In this document: positions 1-8,170 of the stretch, in pieces
Layout: the number at the start of each line of letters is the position of its first letter
Position numbering within the stretch: position 1 is the stretch's first letter
Assembly (NCBI GenBank): GCA_035934385.1
Contig: DASYXY010000008.1
Location: 62,001 to 126,000 of the forward strand
From: CF-118 sp035934385
GTDB taxonomy: Bacteria; Chloroflexota; Dormibacteria; Dormibacterales; Dormibacteraceae
Length of the DNA stretch: 64,000 bases
Direction: 5' to 3'
Notes under the pieces: generated by a model
Databases searched by the model: none
What the model was told of the DNA's origin: nothing
What the model saw: the letters and a program-made list of their open reading frames with translations, nothing else
Made by a program: the position numbers and the translations under genes

Positions 1-875
1 GCGAACGGCACGTCGGAAGGTGAGATGTTGCCCTCGATCGTGCCCGCGATCACCAGCAGCGGGGCCAGGCCTATCAGCAGCGTGAACGCGCGGCGCGTCG
101 CATCCACCAGCGCGTCGGAGCGTTTGCGGTTGCCGGGCGAGATCAAAGCCCAGCCCATCATCAGCCCGCCCGCGCCCTGCGCGACCACGATCGACAGCTC
201 GACCACACCGTGCCCGATGACGAAATCGAACAAGCCGCCCGCGAGGCCGTACGCCTGCGTCAGCCCGAACAGACCGCCGAGGCTGATGCCGTTGCTGACC
301 ATCACCCAGATCACGGGGAGGCCGAAGAAAACGCCGAAACCGAATGCGAGCATCGAAACCCAGATGTTGTTGGTCATGATCAGGCCGGCCGTCGCCACGC
401 GCTCGCTGGGTGGGATGTTGGTCCAGAGCTCGTGGTGATGCACGCGGTCAATGAGGTCAGCCGGCGCGATCGCGTACGCGGCATCGGGATTGGCCAGCAC
501 CACGAAGAACGCGATGATCGCCGGCACGAACATCAGCGCCGCGGCCGCAAGCAGATAAGGCCACGCCTGGCGGTAGGTGCTGGGGAGGGTTACGACGTAG
601 AAATCGCGGATCCGGCGCCGCACGCCGCCGCCGCGGCGGTAAACGACCCCGTGACCGCGCGCGACGAGCCCGTTGAGGTAGCGGTGGACAGGCTCGCCCG
701 GCCAGTCGCGCTGGGCAAACGCGAGGTCGGCCGTGGCGCGCCGGTAAAGGGCCGCCAGCGCCAGCACCTCACCAGGGCGAAGGGGGTTGAGGCGGCCCGC
801 GCTGCCGCGCGCGATCAGGTTCTCGAGGTTGTTCCAGTCTTCACGCCGGCTGGCGACGAACTCTTCCGCTCTCAT
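1..875 (-). CDS. SpoIIM/DUF95-family membrane protein (partial, 3' end off window)
   Basis: The minus strand is open from an ATG at 875 to the window edge, so the C-terminus is missing (at least 291 codons). The protein begins MRAEEFVASRREDWNNLE, followed by a soluble arginine-rich N-terminal segment of about 95 residues. Several hydrophobic stretches follow, with typical SpoIIM/DUF95 phrases such as 'TNNIWVSMLAFGFGVFFGLP' and 'FVIGHGVVELSIVVAQGAGG'. The family is named for stage II sporulation protein M, but in most non-sporulating bacteria it is a multi-pass membrane protein of unclear function, often found beside RDD proteins. An RDD gene starts divergently only 25 bp away, which fits that association. 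Nothing here implies that the organism sporulates. Confidence 0.85.
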   Translation of the reverse strand, partial: MRAEEFVASRREDWNNLENLIARGSAGRLNPLRPGEVLALAALYRRATADLAFAQRDWPGEPVHRYLNGLVARGHGVVYRRGGGVRRRIRDFYVVTLPSTYRQAWPYLLAAAALMFVPAIIAFFVVLANPDAAYAIAPADLIDRVHHHELWTNIPPSERVATAGLIMTNNIWVSMLAFGFGVFFGLPVIWVMVSNGISLGGLFGLTQAYGLAGGLFDFVIGHGVVELSIVVAQGAGGLMMGWALISPGNRKRSDALVDATRRAFTLLIGLAPLLVIAGTIEGNISPSDVPF

Positions 876-900
876 CGGTGCTCACTCGCAAAATAGCGGA

Positions 901-1752
901 ATGGAGCAGCCGCTCCCCGATTCTGAGCTCATCGTCTCCACGCCGGAGCGGGTTTCGTTCGACTACCAGGTCGCGGGCCTGGGCACGAGGGCGATCGCCC
1001 AGGTCCTGGACCTGCTCATCGTCACTGCGCTGCTGGTCGCCCTGTTCTTCGGCGGCATCGCGGTGGCCGCCTTCACCAACAGTGGGGTCGCCTACGACCT
1101 CCTGGAGATCCTGGGCAGCTTCGTCATCGTGTTCGGTTACTTCTGGACGAGCGAAGCGCTTTGGTCGGGTCAGACCATCGGCAAGAAGGCCTTCCGCCTC
1201 CGGGCGGTCGGCGACCGCGGCGAACCACTCACGTTCATGCAGGCCGGCATCCGCAACATCGTGCGGATCGTCGACTTCCTTCCCTACGGCTACGGCGTCG
1301 GCCTGGTCGTGATGTTCATCAACGGCAAGGGCAAGCGCCTCGGCGACCTCGCCGCCGGGACGCTAGTCGTGAAGGACTCCGATCACGTGTGGCTGTGGCA
1401 GCTGCCCGGCGCACGTCCCTCAGACCTTCGGCCGGACATGCCGCCTCCATCGCCGCCCGGGTATCCGGCCTACCCACCGCCCCCGCCACCGCTGGTGCCG
1501 CCGACGCAGGCGCCCGCCGCTCCGGTGTACACGCCTGCTTCCAACGCGGAGCACATCCTCCGGAGGATCGACCCCGACCTGCGCCGGTTCGTCAGCTCAT
1601 ACGCGCGCCGGCGCCACCAGCTGACGCTCGACGTCCGCGTGCAGCTCGCGGCGAACATGCAGCAGCGCCTGCAGCGCGCGGTGCCCGACACGTTCGCGCA
1701 GTACGGACCCCTGGCGGTGCTCGACTACCTCGCGAATCTCGAGCTCAGCTAG
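901..1752 (+). CDS. RDD-family membrane protein with proline-rich linker
   Basis: The ATG at 901 (MEQPLPDSELIVSTPERVSF) gives 283 residues. Upstream in-frame starts would run into the divergent SpoIIM gene. The RDD domain spans about residues 15-160. It has the arginine in 'GLGTRAIAQVLDLLIV', three hydrophobic segments, and the conserved end 'GKRLGDLAAGTLVV'. A proline-rich linker (about residues 178-212) leads to a soluble C-terminal helical region of about 70 residues containing 'DPDLRRFVSSYARRR'. RDD proteins are integral membrane proteins, some implicated in ion or small-molecule transport; the substrate cannot be read here. The stop codon shares the tetranucleotide CTAG with the stop of the convergent dehydratase gene. 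Confidence 0.88.
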   Translation: MEQPLPDSELIVSTPERVSFDYQVAGLGTRAIAQVLDLLIVTALLVALFFGGIAVAAFTNSGVAYDLLEILGSFVIVFGYFWTSEALWSGQTIGKKAFRLRAVGDRGEPLTFMQAGIRNIVRIVDFLPYGYGVGLVVMFINGKGKRLGDLAAGTLVVKDSDHVWLWQLPGARPSDLRPDMPPPSPPGYPAYPPPPPPLVPPTQAPAAPVYTPASNAEHILRRIDPDLRRFVSSYARRRHQLTLDVRVQLAANMQQRLQRAVPDTFAQYGPLAVLDYLANLELS

Positions 1753-2708
1753 CCCGTCAGCTTCAGGAACTGCTCCGTGGTGATGTTGCCGCCGGTGACG
1801 ATCACGGCCACGCGCTTGCCGGCCAGCTGACCGTTCAGCTTCTTCGCCGCGGCGATCCCGGCCGCGCCGGCGGGCTCGACCACAAGGCCGGCATGACGAA
1901 GCAGCGCGCGCATTCCTTCGATCATCTCCTCGTCGCTCACGTGCATCACGTCATCGACCGAGTTCCGCACGTCTTCGACCGCGCTTGCGACCGGCACGCG
2001 CACGGCGATCCCGTCGGCGATGGTGGCGATGCTCTCGGTCGCGACCAGCTTCGCGGCGCGCCAGGACAGCTCCATCGCGGGCGCGCCTTCGGCGACGACG
2101 CCGATAATGCGCGTGCTCGGTGAGGCTCGGCGCATCCACGCGGCGATGCCGGTGACGAGCGCCCCATCACCGAGCGGGACGAGAATCGCGTCGAGGGGAT
2201 CGTCCATCTTCGTCAGCTCGACCGCGATGGTGCCCGCGCCTTCGGCGATGGGGGCGAGGGCGCCGTCCTCGACGAAGAGCGCGTCGATCGCCGCCGCATA
2301 AGCCCGTGCGGCTTCCTTGGCCGCATCGAAGTCCGCGCCTTCCAGCACGACCTCCGCTCCGAGCCCGCGCATACGCTCGACCTTGATGGGGCTGGCGTTG
2401 ACCGCCGCGAAAACGGTGACGCGATGGCCGCGCTTTCGCGCCGCGTACGCCATGCCCTGGCCGAAGTTGCCGGCACTGGCGCACACCAGGCCGCGCGTAG
2501 GCGCCTCGATCCGGTGCATGAGGTAGTCGGTGCCGCGACCTTTGAAGGAGCGGATGGGGTTCAGACACTCGACCTTGAGGACGGTGGCCACTCCCAGGCC
2601 GGCGCTGAGCGGCTCACATTCGTACTGCGGCGAATGCAGGAAGACCGGGTCGATCACGTCCGCGGCTTCCGCGATCCGCTCGATCGAGACGGGCTCCACC
2701 ACGATCAA
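1749..2708 (-). CDS. PLP-dependent threonine/serine dehydratase-family enzyme
   Basis: A 319-residue fold-type II PLP enzyme starting at TTG (2708). The likely Schiff-base lysine is K56 in 'SFKGRG'. The substrate/phosphate loop is 'SAGNFGQG', a further glycine loop is 'GDGALVTG', and the C-terminal 'GGNITTEQF' matches the threonine-dehydratase group. It probably deaminates threonine or serine, or racemises a related amino acid; substrate choice within this family cannot be settled from sequence alone. There is no C-terminal ACT regulatory domain, so it resembles the short catabolic or unregulated members. The gene is single and faces away from radA, with a GGA-containing weak ribosome binding site about 10 nt upstream of the TTG. 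Confidence 0.85.
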   Translation of the reverse strand: MIVVEPVSIERIAEAADVIDPVFLHSPQYECEPLSAGLGVATVLKVECLNPIRSFKGRGTDYLMHRIEAPTRGLVCASAGNFGQGMAYAARKRGHRVTVFAAVNASPIKVERMRGLGAEVVLEGADFDAAKEAARAYAAAIDALFVEDGALAPIAEGAGTIAVELTKMDDPLDAILVPLGDGALVTGIAAWMRRASPSTRIIGVVAEGAPAMELSWRAAKLVATESIATIADGIAVRVPVASAVEDVRNSVDDVMHVSDEEMIEGMRALLRHAGLVVEPAGAAGIAAAKKLNGQLAGKRVAVIVTGGNITTEQFLKLTG

Positions 2709-2785
2709 GAACGTAGCTTTTCCATCTGTCAGGCGTTCTCCTAACGAGAGACGCCCGAGTGTATCCGGGTCCTCCCAGGCTTACG

Positions 2786-2822
2786 GCGCCACCCTGACTA
2801 CCCCCGGGGTGGCGCTTTTTTT
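2786..2822 (+). terminator. Strong intrinsic terminator in the radA upstream region
   Basis: A perfect 9-bp stem (GCGCCACCC at 2786-2794, GGGTGGCGC at 2807-2815) with a 12-nt loop is followed by seven T residues. On the plus strand this is a textbook rho-independent terminator. No plus-strand gene lies directly upstream: the preceding gene is on the minus strand and the nearest plus-strand gene (RDD) ends at 1752. It may stop read-through from the RDD gene, which would run antisense to the dehydratase, or act as an attenuator in a radA leader. A second imperfect hairpin (GGCGTTCTC pairing with GAGAGACGCC) lies just upstream, at about 2736-2760. The rest of the 2709-2870 gap shows no gene. Confidence 0.8.
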
Positions 2823-2870
2823 ACAGCTCCGCGTCTTGTAAAAAGGTCCTGTGGGCACCAAGCTGGGATC

Positions 2871-4310
2871 ATGCCGCGCTCCTCGCTGACCTTCGTCTGC
2901 TCCCAATGCGGGGGCGAGACGTTGCGCTGGGCGGGCCAGTGCCCGTACTGCCACGAGTGGAACACGCTCCAGGAGTTCGAGGTCAAAAAGGAACCCGGCC
3001 GCCACAAGGCGGAATCGCGCAGCAGCCGGGGCACCGCCACGGGTAGCTCGTCGGCGAGGCCTGTGCCCGTCACACAGATCTCGGCCGATTCGGCGCCGCG
3101 CCTGCGTCTGTCCTGGGGTGAGCTGAACCGCGCTCTTGGCGGCGGCATCGTGCCGGGGAGCCTGGTCCTGGTCGGAGGCGAGCCGGGCGTCGGCAAGTCG
3201 ACACTGCTCATGCACGCCGCCCACCAGGTGGTTACGGGAGGCGGAACCAAGGTCCTCTACGTCTCGGGCGAGGAGTCGAACCAGCAGACCCAGATGCGGG
3301 CCGCACGCCTCGGGGCGCTCGACCCGGGAATACTGCTGATGGCCGAGAACGATCTGGACGTCATCTGCGAAACGATCGCCTCGGAGGCTCCCCAGCTGGC
3401 GATCGTCGACTCCATCCAGACCGTGGCCGACGCGGCGGTCACCGGCAGCGCCGGCAGCGTCAGCCAGGTCCGCGAATCGGCCGCCCGCCTGATGCGTCTG
3501 GCCAAGGAGACCGGGGTGCCGGTGTTCCTCGTCGGCCACGTGACCAAAGAGGGAGCGATCGCCGGACCGAGGGTCCTGGAGCATATCGTTGACACGGTGC
3601 TGTACCTCGAAGGCGACCGCCGCCAGGAGCTGAGGCTCCTGCGGGCGATGAAGAACCGGTTTGGATCGGCCGAGGAGATCGGCGTCTTCGCCATGGGCGA
3701 GCGCGGATTGGAAGAAGTTCCCGACCCGTCAGCGGCGACGCTCAGCCAGACCGGCACCGCCTCCGCGGGCACGGCCGTAGTCGTGGTGATGGAGGGAACG
3801 CGGCCGCTCCTGATCGAGATCCAGAGCCTGGTCAACAAGGCCAACACCAACTTCCCGCCGCGCCGCGTGGCGAACGGGTTCGACCTCAACCGGGTGCACA
3901 TGCTCCTGGCCGTGCTCGACCGCCGGGGCAAGACGCCCCTCGGCCAGTGCGACGTATTTGTCAACGTGGCGGGCGGCATCCGGATCACGGAACCCGCCGC
4001 CGATCTCGGACTCGCCCTGTCGATCGCAGGCAACCAGAGGAGCCAGCCGCTGCCGGAAGGCCTGGTCGTCCTCGGTGAGCTGGGGTTGGCAGGTGAGGTG
4101 CGCCGCGTCGGCCAGACCGAGCGCCGCCTGCAGGAGGCGGCCAGGCATGGCTTCACGCGCGCTTTGATTCCGTCCGGTTCACGGACCGGACGGCCGGCCG
4201 GCCTCGAGATCAACGAGGTCCGGACCCTGGCGGAGGCCATCTCCGCCCTCTTTCCTAATCACATCCATTCCGGCGCATTCATAGAGGAGGCCGGGGTCAC
4301 GGTCTCCTGA
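2871..4310 (+). CDS. radA: DNA repair protein RadA
   Basis: 479 residues, normal length for RadA/Sms, a RecA-related helicase that promotes branch migration of recombination intermediates. The order of parts is complete. A four-cysteine zinc finger (CSQC at 10-13, CPYC at 24-27) comes first. The Walker A motif 'GGEPGVGKST' is at residues 102-111, the RadA-specific KNRFG motif at 261-265, and a Lon-protease-like C-terminal domain without an obvious catalytic role follows. It opens the conserved block radA - PIN/TRAM - ispD - ispF - cysS - rlmB and is followed 10 bp later by the next gene. A strong terminator lies about 50 bp before its ATG, so its own promoter should lie between 2823 and 2870. 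Confidence 0.97.
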   Translation: MPRSSLTFVCSQCGGETLRWAGQCPYCHEWNTLQEFEVKKEPGRHKAESRSSRGTATGSSSARPVPVTQISADSAPRLRLSWGELNRALGGGIVPGSLVLVGGEPGVGKSTLLMHAAHQVVTGGGTKVLYVSGEESNQQTQMRAARLGALDPGILLMAENDLDVICETIASEAPQLAIVDSIQTVADAAVTGSAGSVSQVRESAARLMRLAKETGVPVFLVGHVTKEGAIAGPRVLEHIVDTVLYLEGDRRQELRLLRAMKNRFGSAEEIGVFAMGERGLEEVPDPSAATLSQTGTASAGTAVVVVMEGTRPLLIEIQSLVNKANTNFPPRRVANGFDLNRVHMLLAVLDRRGKTPLGQCDVFVNVAGGIRITEPAADLGLALSIAGNQRSQPLPEGLVVLGELGLAGEVRRVGQTERRLQEAARHGFTRALIPSGSRTGRPAGLEINEVRTLAEAISALFPNHIHSGAFIEEAGVTVS

Positions 4311-4320
4311 GGAGGTTCCC

Positions 4321-5403
4321 TTGAAACGTTCCGATGCCCTCGCCCTGCGAGTGGGGTTGGGGATCGGAGTCGTCGGCGGTTTCGTCCTGGGCTACGCGCT
4401 GGTGCGCCTCTCGGGCATCACGCACCAGGGATGGGTTCTGATCACCCTGACGACTCTGGAAGGCCTCGTTTTCGCGTACCTGGGCACGCCCTACGTGCTC
4501 GGGGGCTGGCGCGGGTTCAACCAGCGCCTGCTCAGCACTCCACTGCCCGATCTGCTCAGCGGCCTGCTCGGGATGGTGGTCGGTCTCGTCATCGCCGTGC
4601 TGGTCGGCTTCTTTGTGCGCGACATCCCCCTCGGTTACTGGGTGTCCTTCATCCTCGCCCTGCTGCTCGGGGCCCTGGGCGCATCGGTGGGGGTAAGCCG
4701 TCGAGCCGAGCTCGCGGCCCTGTTCTTCGGCGGCCCCGCGCAACAGCCGGCGCATCGCCTGCCCGCCGTCTTGCTAGACACCTCGGTCATCATCGACGGG
4801 CGCATCCTCGACATCGCCAAGACGGGCTTCGTCGACATGCCGCTGGTCGTGCTCAGCTCCGTGCTGCGCGAGCTGCAGCTCGTCGCGGACTCGGCCGACG
4901 CGATGCGGCGCAGGCGCGGGCGACGTGGACTCGACGTTCTGACGGAGATGCAGAAGATCACGAGCCTCTCGCTCGAGGTCGTGGACGACGATGCGACGCC
5001 GACCACTGAGATCGACTCGCATCTCGTGCGCACGGCCAAGCGACGCGGATGGGGCATCATGACCAACGACTTCAACCTGAACCGCATCGCGCGCCTCGAA
5101 GGCGTCACGGTGCTGAACCTCAACGAGCTCGCGCAGGCGATGCGTCCGGTGGCGATCCCAGGCGAGGAGATCATGGTCACGGTGGCGCGCGAAGGCAAGG
5201 AGCCGGGCCAGGGAGTGGGCAGCCTCGACGACGGCACCATGGTCGTGGTGCAGAACGGCCGCCGGCTGATCAACCAGACCATCACCGCAGTCGTCACGTC
5301 GGTGATCCAGACCTCGGCCGGCCGGATGATCTTCGCCGAGCCGATGGGACAGGACGGCCGCCGCGGCTCCAGGAGCCGCGGGCACGAGGAACCGAGCAAA
5401 TGA
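4321..5403 (+). CDS. PIN/TRAM-domain membrane protein (YacL-like)
   Basis: 360 residues from a TTG preceded by a strong GGAGG ribosome binding site. The N-terminal 130 residues hold about four transmembrane segments. A PIN-like nuclease domain follows, with acidic residues in 'LLDTSVIIDGR' (D153, D160) and 'IMTNDFNL'. A C-terminal TRAM domain (about residues 290-345, 'GEEIMVTVAREGKEPGQGVG') is an RNA-binding beta-barrel. This is the arrangement of Bacillus YacL, which occupies the same place between radA/disA and ispD. The precise RNA substrate is not known. The disA gene that separates radA and yacL in Bacillus is absent. The stop overlaps the ispD start as ATGA. Confidence 0.92.
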   Translation: MKRSDALALRVGLGIGVVGGFVLGYALVRLSGITHQGWVLITLTTLEGLVFAYLGTPYVLGGWRGFNQRLLSTPLPDLLSGLLGMVVGLVIAVLVGFFVRDIPLGYWVSFILALLLGALGASVGVSRRAELAALFFGGPAQQPAHRLPAVLLDTSVIIDGRILDIAKTGFVDMPLVVLSSVLRELQLVADSADAMRRRRGRRGLDVLTEMQKITSLSLEVVDDDATPTTEIDSHLVRTAKRRGWGIMTNDFNLNRIARLEGVTVLNLNELAQAMRPVAIPGEEIMVTVAREGKEPGQGVGSLDDGTMVVVQNGRRLINQTITAVVTSVIQTSAGRMIFAEPMGQDGRRGSRSRGHEEPSK

Positions 5404-6095
5404 AGACCTCGGTCGGGGTGATCGTCGCCGCCGCCGGGTCCGGCTCGCGACTCGGCCGCGGCAGCAAGGCGCTGGTGCGGCTGCACGGCCGGACGACGCT
5501 GGCGCGCGTGGTCGAGCTCTTCCTGGGCATGGACGAGGTCGACCGCATAGTGGTGGTCGGCCCGCCGAGCCGCCTCGAGAACGCGGAGCACGAGGTGGCG
5601 TCGCTCCATCCAACCAAGCCGGTCACCGTGCGTCCCGGAGGTGAGAGCCGGCAGGCATCGGTGCGTGCAGGAATCGCGGCGCTCGGAGAGTGTGACTACG
5701 TGCTGGTGCACGACGCGGCCCGGCCGCTGGCCTCCCCGGCGCTGGTCCGGCGCGTGCTCGCCGCCGCGATGGAGTCGGGCGCGGCTTTTCCAGCGATCGC
5801 GCCGCGCGACGCCGTCAAGAGAATCGAAGGCAATCTGCTGATGGAGAGCCTCGATCGGTCGCGGATCGTGCTCGCGCAGACTCCGCAGGGTTTCGCCTAC
5901 AGCCTGCTCGCGCGCGCGCATCGTGAGGCGGCGGACGCCGGGCTGGTCGGCGATGACGACGCGCAGCTGGTGGCCGCAACCGGACACGCGGTGACAGTGG
6001 TCGAAGGCGAGCCTTCGAACGTGAAGCTCACGACGCCGGAGGACCTGGGCGTTGTCGAAGCCCTCATCAAAGAGCAAGAGAGCGTTGTCCGATAG
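5400..6095 (+). CDS. ispD: 2-C-methyl-D-erythritol 4-phosphate cytidylyltransferase
   Basis: 231 residues. It transfers CMP from CTP to methylerythritol phosphate in the third step of the MEP isoprenoid pathway. The start is the ATG in the ATGA overlap with the PIN/TRAM gene; longer in-frame versions run back into that gene. The CTP-binding loop reads 'VIVAAAGSGSRLG', with 'RPGGESRQASV', 'VHDAARPL' and the C-terminal 'NVKLTTPEDL' as family signatures. It is cytoplasmic and probably a homodimer. It is followed after 189 bp by ispF, which acts two steps later; the intervening kinase gene ispE is not in the window. Confidence 0.96.
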   Translation: MKTSVGVIVAAAGSGSRLGRGSKALVRLHGRTTLARVVELFLGMDEVDRIVVVGPPSRLENAEHEVASLHPTKPVTVRPGGESRQASVRAGIAALGECDYVLVHDAARPLASPALVRRVLAAAMESGAAFPAIAPRDAVKRIEGNLLMESLDRSRIVLAQTPQGFAYSLLARAHREAADAGLVGDDDAQLVAATGHAVTVVEGEPSNVKLTTPEDLGVVEALIKEQESVVR

Positions 6096-6284
6096 GCGAG
6101 GCTCCTTGCATCTTCGCGGCCTAGTCGGCCGGGCGGCTACGCCGCTGAAGCCGGCGTCATGGGGCCCGGCCCTCGTTGTCGCGCATTTCAATGCGCTCCT
6201 CCTCGGGCCACCCTTTCCTTGGCTCCGGCCGCCGATGCTGCGAAATATGCGGCGGATCCCGCCCATCAGACAACGCGTAACTCC
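6096..6284 (+). repeat. Palindrome-rich spacer between ispD and ispF
   Basis: This 189-bp stretch holds no convincing gene, although short open frames cross it. It contains several short inverted repeats: CGGCC/GGCCG around 6118-6134, GCGCAT/ATGCGC around 6180-6195, and GC-rich pairings around 6135-6175. It is the only sizeable gap in an otherwise overlapping block and looks like an inserted palindromic element. Only comparison with the rest of the genome would show whether it is a dispersed repeat. Confidence 0.4.
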
Positions 6285-6758
6285 GTGAGGGTCGGCGTCG
6301 GCTACGACGTGCACCCGCTCCGCGAGGGCCGGGCGCTGATCATCGGGGGCGTGCGCATCGAGCACGCGACCGGCCTCGACGGGCATTCCGATGCCGACGT
6401 CCTCACTCACGCAGTCATCGATTCAGTGCTCGGGGCCGCGGGCCTTGGCGACATCGGCGCGCACTTTCCGCCGGACGACGCGCGCTACCGCAGCGCCTCG
6501 AGCATCGACCTGCTAACTGAGGCCGCACGCGTGGTGGCGACGGCCGGGTATCGAGTCGTCAACGTCGACAGCACCGTCGTCGCCCAGGCGCCGAGACTCG
6601 GTCCACATCTGGGCGAGATGGCGCGCCACATTGCACGCGCCCTCGCTCTGGACATCGCCGCGGTCAGCGTCAAGGCCACGTCGCCTGAAGGCCTCGGCGC
6701 GCTCGGGGCCGGCGAAGGCATCGCGGCGCACGCGGTCGCGCTCATCGAAGAAACGTGA
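6285..6758 (+). CDS. ispF: 2-C-methyl-D-erythritol 2,4-cyclodiphosphate synthase
   Basis: 157 residues, the usual IspF size. It forms the cyclic diphosphate from CDP-methylerythritol 2-phosphate with release of CMP and works as a trimer with zinc at the active site. Metal ligands are the D and H of 'GYDVHP' near the N-terminus and the histidine in 'GHSDADVLTHAV'. The loop 'GDIGAHFPPDD' is diagnostic. The GTG at 6285 (VRVGVGYDVH) is chosen because IspF normally begins a few residues before GYDVH, and the upstream in-frame extension (from 6159) looks like translated spacer. The stop overlaps the cysS start as GTGA. Confidence 0.94.
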   Translation: MRVGVGYDVHPLREGRALIIGGVRIEHATGLDGHSDADVLTHAVIDSVLGAAGLGDIGAHFPPDDARYRSASSIDLLTEAARVVATAGYRVVNVDSTVVAQAPRLGPHLGEMARHIARALALDIAAVSVKATSPEGLGALGAGEGIAAHAVALIEET

Positions 6759-8170
6759 CGCTGCGCCTGCACAACACCCTGACCGGGACCAAGGAGGTCT
6801 TCGAGCCGCTTGAAGGCTCGCACGTCGGCATGTACACGTGCGGCCCGACCGTGTGGAACTTCGCGCACATCGGCAACCTGCGTGCGTTCCTTTTCTACGA
6901 CCTGCTGCGGCGGCACCTGCAGGTCGCGGGCTATCGGGTCACGCACGTCATGAACATCACCGACATTGACGACCGCATTCTCGACCAGGCCATGCATGCA
7001 GGAACCACGATCGAGGAATACACGAAGCCCTATGCCGCGGCCTTCTTCGAAGACATGAAGGCGCTGCGCGTTCAGCCCGCTGAGCAGTACCCGCGGGCGA
7101 CGCAGAACATCGGCGAGATGATCCGCATGATCTCGACGCTGCTCGAGCGCGGCAACGCGTACGTCGCGGACGGCGATGTCTACTTCCGCATCGCCAGCTT
7201 TCCGCGCTACGGCGCGCTGTCGCACCTCGACCGGGAGGGCCTTCGGGCCGGCGCGCGAGTAGCGGCGGACAAATACGACAAGGAGTCCGTCAGCGACTTT
7301 GCGCTGTGGAAGAAGTCACAGCCGAACGACGAGAAGATCGGCGCCGCCTGGGACGCGCCGTTTGGAAAGGGCCGGCCAGGATGGCACATCGAGTGCTCGG
7401 CCATGAGCAAGCGCTACCTCGGCGACACGCTCGACATCCACGCAGGCGGGGTCGACCTCATGTTTCCGCACCACGAGAACGAGATCGCGCAGTCAGAAGC
7501 GGCCAATCAGCGTCAGTTCTCCAGGTTCTGGCTGCACTCCGAGCACCTGGCCGACGCGACAGGGGAGAAGATGTCGAAGAGCGCCGGCGGCTTTACCACG
7601 TTGCGTGACCTGGTCGCGGCGGGCCACGACCCTCTCGCCATCCGGTTTTTCCTGATCGCCAACGCTCACTACCGTGCGCGGGTGAGGCTCAGCGACGAGG
7701 CACTGCACGCCGCGGCCGAGCAGGTGCGCCGGCTGCAGGACTTCGCGCGGCGGCTGCAGCAGCCGGTGGCGCCGCAAGACAGCGGCCGGCTGGCCGAACG
7801 CGCGGTGGAGGTGCGCCACGCGTATCGCGAGTCGCTCGACGACGACCTGAACCTGCCGCAAGGAATGGGCCACGTGTTCGAGCTGCTGCGCGAGGCGAAC
7901 GCGGCGCTCGACTCCGGCGAGGTCGGCGAAGCGGCCGCTCGCGAGCTGCTGCTGCTGGTCGCCGACGTCGACGCTCACGTCGACGTCGTGTCTGCGGAGG
8001 ACATGGCGCTGGCCGGCGAGGTCGAGCAGCTCATCGGACAGAGGGAGGACGCGCGCAAGGCGCGTGATTTCGCGACCGCCGACCGCATCCGCGATCAGCT
8101 GCGCGAGCGCGGCATCGCGCTCGAGGATTCGAAGGAGGGTGTTCGTTGGCGCCGCATCGCAAAGGTGTAG
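6755..8170 (+). CDS. cysS: Cysteinyl-tRNA synthetase
   Basis: 471 residues, a full-length class I synthetase that charges tRNA-Cys. The HIGN signature sits at residues 38-41, after 'MYTCGPTVWNFA', whose C29 is a zinc ligand. The other zinc-site elements are 'GWHIECSAM' and 'PHHENEIAQSEA', and the KMSKS loop is at residues 272-276. The C-terminal DALR-like helical region and the anticodon-recognition end ('RDQLRERGIALEDSKEGVRWR') are present. The GTG start overlaps the ispF stop. The 3' end overlaps rlmB by 25 bp. In Bacillus the same neighbourhood also holds gltX, cysE and mrnC, all missing here. Confidence 0.97.
   Translation: MTLRLHNTLTGTKEVFEPLEGSHVGMYTCGPTVWNFAHIGNLRAFLFYDLLRRHLQVAGYRVTHVMNITDIDDRILDQAMHAGTTIEEYTKPYAAAFFEDMKALRVQPAEQYPRATQNIGEMIRMISTLLERGNAYVADGDVYFRIASFPRYGALSHLDREGLRAGARVAADKYDKESVSDFALWKKSQPNDEKIGAAWDAPFGKGRPGWHIECSAMSKRYLGDTLDIHAGGVDLMFPHHENEIAQSEAANQRQFSRFWLHSEHLADATGEKMSKSAGGFTTLRDLVAAGHDPLAIRFFLIANAHYRARVRLSDEALHAAAEQVRRLQDFARRLQQPVAPQDSGRLAERAVEVRHAYRESLDDDLNLPQGMGHVFELLREANAALDSGEVGEAAARELLLLVADVDAHVDVVSAEDMALAGEVEQLIGQREDARKARDFATADRIRDQLRERGIALEDSKEGVRWRRIAKV

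Noticed and set aside
210..896. Plus-strand open frame opposite the SpoIIM gene
   Set aside because: It is the antisense of a well-supported SpoIIM protein and shows no family features.
2709..2822. A T-box-like string (AGGGTGGCGCCG on the minus strand) upstream of the dehydratase
   Set aside because: It is the reverse side of the terminator stem, deviates from the T-box consensus, and there is no downstream terminator or stem I.
4635..6410. A 591-codon minus-strand open frame opposite the PIN/TRAM gene and ispD
   Set aside because: Both plus-strand genes are certain; the minus frame has no domain signature.
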